A DNA stretch of 13,538 bases from Conoideocrella luteorostrata. Its lineage: Eukaryota; Ascomycota; Sordariomycetes; Hypocreales; Clavicipitaceae. This document shows positions 8,097-13,538 of the stretch, in pieces. Where the stretch lies: positions 1 to 13,538 of the forward strand of contig JASWJB010000588.1 in assembly GCA_032433595.1 (NCBI GenBank), in the 5' to 3' direction. How positions within the stretch are numbered: the stretch's first letter is position 1; every line of letters begins with the position of its first letter. Position numbers and translations under genes: made by a program. The notes under the pieces were generated by a model. The model saw only the letters and a list, made by a program, of their open reading frames with translations, did not search any database and was not told where the DNA came from.

Positions 8097-9815
8097 ATGG
8101 GCTTCTTGCAAGCTCTTTGCGCCCTTGTCCCGTTACTGGCGCTGGGTAACTGCCATGCGGTCATTCTGAATGCACAGGGCGAGAAAGGCTCTCCTTCGAG
8201 CGTTGGGTTTCAAGGTACGAGAAGCCCCTGCCATTCCAGACATGTTCCGGGTTTGTTGTCATGGTCACGTACTTACATACGCATCTAGTTGACGAGGCCG
8301 TTGCGCGAAACTGCATTACCATTAATCCGTGTCAGCAAGACACTACTATCATTCGTGATGCAGAGATCAAGGCCAATATTGTCAATACATGCGGACGCAC
8401 ACAGCTGCGGGGCAACGTTGACGTGGGAGAGAACACAGAGAATGCCCTGGCGGCGAATAGAGTCACTCAGGTCAAGGCTGGGGGTGATGTCTCAGTCACA
8501 ATTCATCAGGTGAACGCCGACGGTGCTGGTCCTTTCGTATGTGACCTGGACATGACCAGTAACGTCGGTCTCCAATTCACGGTAAGGAACTCTCCCAAAT
8601 AAATCATTTCCGTATTGAGAAACCCACCACTAACACCTTGGGTGCGGGGGGAAATAGAACCTTACCATACAAAACAATGTGCCTGGAGCGAATGGTCTGT
8701 CCCAGGCCAAGACACAGGCTTTCAACATGACTCTGAAATTGCCCAACGACCTCCGTTGCACTGGTGGTGAGTTTTCCCCCCAAATCCCATCACGTCAAGA
8801 ACAAATTACCCAAAAGAAGCAAAAGAGGGAAAAGCTTGACTGACGAGACACCTCTGTTCCCCCCTCTATAGGATCCACCGGAAATATCTGCACTATTCGC
8901 TGCCGCAACAATGCCGTAGCTGGCCCCTTTGGTGGCTGCTTTGCCGTCCAGCAGTCTGACGTTGGCAAGACTACCAACTCGCCCGGCCAGATTACCACTG
9001 TGCAGTCCATGTCCAGTATCTTGGAGCAGGTCCGGAAAAACCAGAAAGACTTCTCAGACGCGGTCAACGCTAATAAGAATGCTACCTCGAACGAGGCTAT
9101 GCAGAACCTGGCGGCCGTTCAGGCTCTCCTCAAGGAGACTGTTGTTACGAAGCCCGCTGGTCAGCCGACACCTGTTGTGGGTGGTGGTGAGGGTGGTAGT
9201 GCTCCCGCACCGACTGGCGTCAATCAGGGCAATGGCGGTAATCAAGGAAACAACGGTGGAAGCCAAGGAGGTGTCGGTGGAAACCAAGGAGGTTCTACTG
9301 GCAACCAAGGAGGTTCTACTGGTAACCAAGGAGGTTCTACTGGCAACCAAGGAGGTTCTACCGGCAACCAAGGAGGTTCTACTGGTAACCAAGGAGAAAA
9401 CAATGTTAGCCAACCTGGTGGAAGCCAGCTGCCGACTGTTGGTAGTGGTGGTGGAAACCAAGGAGGTCCTAATGGCAGCCAAGGAGAAAACAATGTTACT
9501 CAACCTGGTGGAAACCTGGGGGGTCCTAATGGCAGCCCAGGGGAAAACAATGTTAATCAACCTAGTGGAGGCCAACTGCCGAATGTTGGCAGTGGTGGAA
9601 GCTCAGGAGGTTCTAATGGCAGCCCAGGAGGAACAAATAATAGCCAGCGTGGTGGAAGCCAACTACCTGCTGGTAGTGGTGGTGGTACCGGCAGTACTGG
9701 CAGTACTGGTAGTACTAGAAACGGTCAAACACCAACAACCGGCGGTGGTCAAGGCAGCACCCGTGCTGGAACTGGAGTAAACAAAAGGAACTTCAGGGTC
9801 AGAGTCCGAATGTGA
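8097..9815 (+). CDS. Egh16-like secreted virulence-type protein with repeat tail (exons 8097-8214, 8289-8581, 8658-8766, 8872-9815)
   Basis: A secreted protein of the Egh16-like family (PF11327/DUF3129; relatives include the Magnaporthe MAS/GAS appressorium proteins). Members are induced during host penetration; their biochemical activity is unsettled. Four exons give 487 residues. A signal peptide spans about 1-19, so the mature protein may begin HAVILNAQGEKGSP. The conserved core (about 20-202) includes ARNC...PCQQDTTIIRDAEIK, DVGENTENALA, TIHQVNADGAGPF and RCRNNAVAGPFGGCFAVQQ. It has eight cysteines (48, 54, 74, 124, 171, 180, 184, 196), enough for four disulfides. A helical stretch (about 220-265) follows. 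From about 267 the protein is Gly/Asn/Gln/Ser-rich and repetitive, with five NQGGSTG units at 311-345, and it ends after a dibasic KR at 478-479. All three introns (74, 76 and 105 bp) restore family sequence exactly. The family call is strong; the long tail is unusual in my experience of the family. Confidence 0.93.
8215..8288 (+). other. Intron 1 of the Egh16-like gene
   Basis: Donor GTACGA, acceptor ATCTAG, phase 1. Splicing joins SVGFQ to VDEAVARNC, which is continuous family sequence. Confidence 0.9.
8582..8657 (+). other. Intron 2 of the Egh16-like gene
   Basis: Donor GTAAGG, acceptor AAATAG, phase 0. Splicing joins GLQFT to NLTIQNNVPGANG; reading through would stop at 8602. Confidence 0.9.
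8767..8871 (+). other. Intron 3 of the Egh16-like gene
   Basis: Donor GTGAGT, a TTGACTGAC branch-like site near 8837-8845, a pyrimidine tract and acceptor CTATAG, phase 1. Splicing joins RCTG to GSTGNICTIRC. Confidence 0.9.
9282..9386 (+). repeat. 21-nt coding tandem repeat (NQGGSTG x5)
   Basis: Five near-identical 21-nt units, each encoding NQGGSTG, lie in the last exon of the Egh16-like gene. They differ mainly at third positions (GGC/GGT, ACT/ACC). Larger diverged units with GENNV-QPGG and QLPxVGSGG follow to about 9680, and GST triplets to about 9717. Unit length is a multiple of three, so copy-number change would keep the frame. Confidence 0.93.
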
Positions 9816-10315
9816 GGTGGCAATGGCAACAGCAACAGTGAGGAGGAGCAAAGGGGGGACGCAGGAAACAACAGTAATGGAGCTAGATCTGCCCAACTTG
9901 GCACGTTTCAACAGCGAGGGTAGAAATTCTTTGTGAAACTGGGATGTTTCCGCGTTTTTGTTTTTCGCCAAGGAGTATAACTTTAAATTAGCCACACTTG
10001 AAACCTTTCAGAAACATATCACATATTACATTTATACATCAAAGGTCTCGGAATCAACACCACACGCTCAAATACGTAACCATGGTAATAACAAGAGCAA
10101 TGTCTACTTGGGCCCCGCAGCATAGAGTGACGATGTGTGCCGATATCAGGCAAATCGAGGCTTTCTTCCGAAGCGGGCGAGTCGTGTAAAAGCAATCCCG
10201 GATAGTTAAACTGAGTATTAAGTATGGGGATATAAACCCCGCGTATGAGCGAGCCTTGCGAACATATGAAGCCGGTGACCAGATGCATGGATATCAGTTT
10301 TCAACTCAGCGCAAG
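9816..10315. other. Convergent intergenic region
   Basis: This lies between the 3' ends of the Egh16-like gene (+) and the broken transporter (-). It contains AT-rich sequence near 9976-9990 suitable for 3' processing. No gene, repeat family or RNA was recognised. Confidence 0.6.
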
Positions 10316-11833
10316 TTAAAACTCCCAACCTCCCATGAACAGCAGGAGTGGCACTGAGGTTGCTCCAGCAAGCAGCCCCAATGCCCAGCCCATGGTCCCC
10401 CAACCAGCCTGCTGTCGGATGAAACCAGCGAAGAAAGGCCGGACTATGCCGCCAGCGGCAAACCCTACGTTGGTAATGCCAAACTCAAGTGCTACAGCTC
10501 CACCCTTGCCAAAGACATGGGGGCTTTGACGCTCTTTCTCTTCCACGACTTCAAAGACCTCAGCAAAGAAAAGTGGCATTGTTATGGCACTACAAATGCC
10601 GATGGGGGTGAGAAGAGCGCACAGGAGAACCTTGTGCCGAGTGGAATCGTGAGTGACAAGTCGAAGAAGCACCATAGCACGCGCGGACAAGAAGAATGCG
10701 CCTGAGGTCAGGTATCGACAGGTTCGAGGGAACTTATCCATAACAGAACCCGTAAATGGGCTCAATATGTGTGGCATGATTAACGGGATAAAGACTAGCC
10801 CTTGCCCAGTCTGCTTCCACCCAAATGTCTCCTCCGCATAGAGTGGGAGAACACTGTCAAATGAACTGATCAGGATTGAAACAATGAAGCTTCCCTAGAT
10901 GGCAACAATAACACGAGGTGAACTTAAGAGGGCTCCAATACGATCGAATACACTTCGTGGGGACGCCTCTCGCGGCAAAGTCTGATGATCAGAAAAGTTG
11001 TGAGGCATTGGTTGACTTTCGGGACCTCCCGCGATATCCTTTTACATGACGACCCGTTCCGTAGCCTGCTGCTCGGGTTCAGACATGCCTCCCGTCGGCT
11101 CAAGCCACTTGATGGCATGGCTTCTCTCGACCAAGAATAAGCGAAGAACAATGTCGAGGCTGATAAGTTCAAAGGCAAGGCCAAAGACCGCATAATATCC
11201 GCCATGTTCGTACACAACACCGCCGAGGAAGGGCCCGGCCAACAGTCCGGCACTACATGCCATCGTGGTATATCCGATGGCTTCGTTAACCCGGTCTTTG
11301 CCAACAGTATCAGCTACCAGTGCATTTCCAACCACCCCCACCCAAACTACCGCAGACGCCACCCACGCCTTGGAATAAACGGCCAGCGACCCAAAATGCG
11401 ATGGATTTACCAACACAGAGCAACACGGTCGCTGCAAAGAGCCCTACCAGCAGAGAGATATGGCAATCGACGTGATTGAGATCGATCAGCAATGTAACCA
11501 GCGATGGGTGAGGCAGCTAACAAAGCAACCCCGAACAGGGCCAAGAGAATGGAATTCCAAGTCTGGATGCTGTCTGCGGATATTCCAAGTCTAGTGTAGC
11601 GCAGTGGGCGTGACGGGCACGATCAAACCATACACGAAGACATCCGTTGCACCAGCGAACGAGACGACCACCAACGTAACGAACCATCTCGACGATCTTA
11701 ATTCGACAGACTTGGGTCGCGAGCCATCTTGAAGTTTGAATGAGACAAGAGCTGTTTTCAAGATTCCATGGCTGCCGCCGGATATCATGGGCGTCGAGTC
11801 CGAACGAGCGTTGGAGTCGGACCGGGATACCAT
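10316..11833 (-). pseudogene. Decayed MFS transporter (DHA1 / vesicular amine transporter-like)
   Basis: Relic of a 12-helix proton-coupled antiporter of the plasma membrane or an internal membrane; substrate unknown. About 505 codons, the length of an intact gene, are present in order. N-terminal: SRWFVTLVVVSFAGATDVFV. Loop 2-3: motif A GYIADRSQSRR. TM4 start: FWVAGRLFQG. TM5: antiporter motif C GLLAGPFLGGVVYE. C-terminal half: SFDSVLPLYAEETFGW, PFTGSVMDKF and GWGTMGWALGLLAG, ending GGWEF. The reading is broken by three one-base frame changes (near 11593, 11450-11460 and 11358-11371, which together restore the starting frame) and two in-frame stops (TAA 11044-11042, TAG 10897-10895). The TAG stands where relatives usually have Trp, as in VALWGSF. 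No GT...AG intron removes these breaks in frame. Sequencing error could explain some but hardly all. Confidence 0.85.
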
Positions 11834-11922
11834 AGCGTCAATCAGGGAAATGGGAGTGGCTTGCTTGGAAAAGACGTAGCCCTATCCTAGATACTACAAG
11901 ATTATTACGCGGTGCATTACGG

Positions 11923-11932
11923 TATATTTAAA
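11923..11932 (-). promoter_or_regulatory. Possible TATA-like element of the broken transporter
   Basis: On the minus strand TTAAATATA lies about 90 bp upstream of the transporter ATG. AT-rich words are common here, so the call is weak. Confidence 0.2.
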
Positions 11933-12240
11933 GCCCTTCGTTTGTATCTGAGAGATAAGGTGCAATGTTGAGATCTTTAACGAGAAGTTTCTGCATGTGA
12001 AGCAACCAAACCTCTTCAGGTTCGCCGGCCCAAGGCCCAGTTGAAGTTCTGAAGGAGGGCCTGTCATAATGAATCATAATGACAAGGAAAGTGGAATGAA
12101 ATTTTCGGTAAAAATTAAAGCGGTATTAATACAAAAATAGGCAGTGATGGCAATGATGCTTTATTTTGCTAGTCAGAAGCAGATTGAGGACGTAACGAAA
12201 AACTCCGCAAGGACGTGCGTGTTACTAGCAGAGCATCTCA

Positions 12241-12269
12241 TACGTCACGTGCTGCTTTGCGGTGACGTA
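12241..12269. promoter_or_regulatory. Inverted repeat with E-box and bZIP-type half-sites
   Basis: Perfect 8-bp arms TACGTCAC (12241-12248) and GTGACGTA (12262-12269) are separated by 13 bp. The left arm overlaps a canonical CACGTG (12246-12251), and the right arm lies in GTGACGTAA, a bZIP/CRE-like word. It is about 410 bp upstream of the broken transporter. Binding is inferred from motifs only. Confidence 0.4.
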
Positions 12270-12678
12270 AAGTCATAGTTTTTTTTTTTTTGTTATTTCT
12301 TATGGTCTTATCTTATAATAAAAGCACATTAAATGCCAGCTATACTATGCCGGAGACTATTAACCAATAATACCATTTCATAGCAATGTGCGGATTTATG
12401 TTGTGTATGCGGCGGCATATGGCGGCATGTGGCGCGGCTCGAGTCACCCTATGGTGCTGGTAGAGCCGCAGGATGAACAGTGCAACAGCAACAATAAATA
12501 ATAAGATTTGACTGTGTTCACCGTAACTTGCAACTATAATTCACAGCATCAGTGAAAGTCAAATTCTGAATTGACCAGTTTGCGTGCAGTTATAAATAGA
12601 GAAATCCCCCTGCAATTGCGACCGTCGTATGGTTTTTATTTTTATGTTTTGTACATACCACACTTACACCAATCCTAA

Positions 12679-12702
12679 GAAAGAAAGAAGAAGAAGAAGA
12701 AT
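12679..12702 (+). repeat. AAGA/AGA simple repeat
   Basis: An AAGAAAGAAAG run passes into AGA triplets, followed by two ATAGATA units. Ordinary microsatellite. Confidence 0.7.
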
Positions 12703-12925
12703 ACTAATAATAGATAATAGATAATATCCCAAAGGCCTAATTGCAGGTCGATGACGTACTGTGCTATCGAGATAACAACACGCAACAGACGCAGCTTGGC
12801 CGTCTATCGCTATGACGCCATAGCTGATCTAAACCATGTACAATAAATACAAGCAGAGCCACTGGTGTGCATCTGCACTCCCCAATATGGACGGCTATCG
12901 AATAACTAGCATGCAATCACCACGA

Positions 12926-12951
12926 AGAGCTACCCCTCAGAGCTACCCCTC
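12926..12951 (+). repeat. 13-bp tandem duplication
   Basis: Two perfect adjacent copies of AGAGCTACCCCTC. No element is recognised around them. Confidence 0.85.
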
Positions 12952-13298
12952 TTCTCTCTCATCTTGTTGGGGATCAATGATAACGACCCAAATGGTTACA
13001 CTGGGATGTAGAACCTCCCAGTCCTATCACGTCACAGCATCGTACGCCCTTTGGTGGAGAAGCTTGTCCATTGATGGGAACTGCGGGGTCGACGAGAGAG
13101 ATAAATGGCCGACTTGCCCACCCTCAACGAGAGCGGCATTTTATTCCCTACCTACCTTCTGCAAAGCTGTCAATCTAAACTAAACTGACCAATTTCAATT
13201 TTCTCTCTCTGTCCTCGTCTTCTCTACATATTTTTCGCACAGCAAATCCCTCATCAGAACTACACGATTGGTACGCGACCAGCGTTCAAGAAGCCATT

Positions 13299-13332
13299 AT
13301 GCCTCTCGCAATGGAACTATTATCAGGTCGAG
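13299..13332 (+). CDS. Possible first exon of a gene running off the right end
   Basis: An ATG follows a CT-rich stretch (13199-13225) typical of fungal promoters. It opens MPLAMELLSGR and meets a good donor, AG|GTAAAG, at 13333. Without splicing the frame runs to 13520 with no recognisable motif. The next exon cannot be placed in the remaining 200 bp, and no family can be named. A chance ATG is quite possible. Confidence 0.22.
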
Positions 13333-13538
13333 GTAAAGTGAACCAAGAATGCAACCGGGTGTTCAATCTTATTCCTGTCGTCGAGACGCTCTTGACCCAA
13401 TTGTACCTTTGTCCCATTTCATACAACTTCTTCTCCTTCCTTATAAGAGGAGAGTGTGTGAAAATAGGCGCATTGGTTCTCTTTGGTGTCCAAGAACCCC
13501 GTCCGTCACAAGATGATTGATCTGAGAAATACCGGTGA

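Larger units (their letters stand above)
11834..13298. other. Intergenic region upstream of the broken transporter
   Basis: About 1.46 kb of AT-rich DNA. It contains an inverted repeat with CACGTG and TGACGTAA words (12241-12269), a T run at 12279-12291, imperfect GGCGGCATRT duplication at about 12411-12430, GAA-type repeats at 12679-12702, and a 13-bp tandem duplication at 12926-12951. CT-rich sequence at 13199-13225 resembles a fungal core-promoter pyrimidine stretch for a rightward gene. The open frame 12836-13183 shows no family signature. Confidence 0.55.

Noticed and set aside
9054..9575. Minus-strand open frames over the repeat (also 9242-9493, with PWLPVEP units)
   Set aside because: These are antisense readings of the same 21-nt repeat. 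Stop-free repeats stay open in several frames by chance.
8929..9780. Long plus-strand open frame rich in KEVLLATKEV-type repeats
   Set aside because: It is the 21-nt repeat read in another frame. The overlapping frame continues the conserved Egh16-like sequence across exact splice junctions, while this one has no family match before the repeats.
10895..11045. An intron (GTAAAA...CTAG) that would remove both stops in the MFS gene
   Set aside because: The removed length (151 nt) shifts the frame and leads to a new stop within a few codons. It would also delete linker sequence resembling the family.
12836..13183. 115-codon plus-strand open frame
   Set aside because: It has no motif, no plausible promoter and a composition like the surrounding intergenic DNA, and it contains the 13-bp tandem duplication.
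1..13538. Search for tRNA, rRNA, CRISPR arrays, complete transposons and biosynthetic core genes
   Set aside because: No cloverleaf, spaced direct-repeat array, transposase/reverse-transcriptase motif or PKS/NRPS/terpene synthase motif was seen on either strand.

Overview
The window comes from a filamentous ascomycete. Its genes carry short spliceosomal introns (74-187 bp, GT...AG, several with CTAAC/CTAAT-like branch sites), and its families are typical of Pezizomycotina: a Zn2Cys6 regulator, a secreted type-B carboxylesterase, a fungal cupredoxin, an Egh16-like appressorium protein and a DHA1-type MFS transporter. The Egh16-like protein suggests a fungus that interacts with a host, perhaps a Sordariomycete. 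The species cannot be fixed from sequence alone.

Layout, left to right. (1) 92-1578 (+): the 3' part of a Zn2Cys6 transcription factor whose first exon lies outside the window. (2) 1579-3228: about 1.65 kb without a convincing gene. (3) 3229-4965 (+): an intact secreted carboxylesterase with one intron and a complete Ser-Glu-His triad. (4) 5254-6007 (-): a secreted single-domain cupredoxin with one microsatellite-bearing intron, tail-to-tail with the esterase. (5) 6008-8096: a 2.1-kb intergenic region, rich in simple repeats, between two divergent secreted-protein genes. (6) 8097-9815 (+): a four-exon Egh16-like gene with a long Gly/Asn/Gln-rich repeat tail. (7) 10316-11833 (-): an MFS transporter broken by two in-frame stops and three frame changes, i.e. 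a pseudogene in this sequence. (8) 11834-13538: AT-rich intergenic DNA with a CACGTG/TGACGTAA inverted-repeat element and, at the far right, a possible first exon of a gene that leaves the window.

Taken together the locus holds secreted or membrane functions: three exported proteins, one lost efflux transporter and a neighbouring regulator. No biosynthetic core enzyme is visible, so a metabolite cluster is not supported. The most interesting parts are the divergent cupredoxin/Egh16-like pair, which may share copper chemistry if the Egh16-like histidines form a copper site (hypothesis), the repeat tail of the Egh16-like protein, and the decayed transporter.
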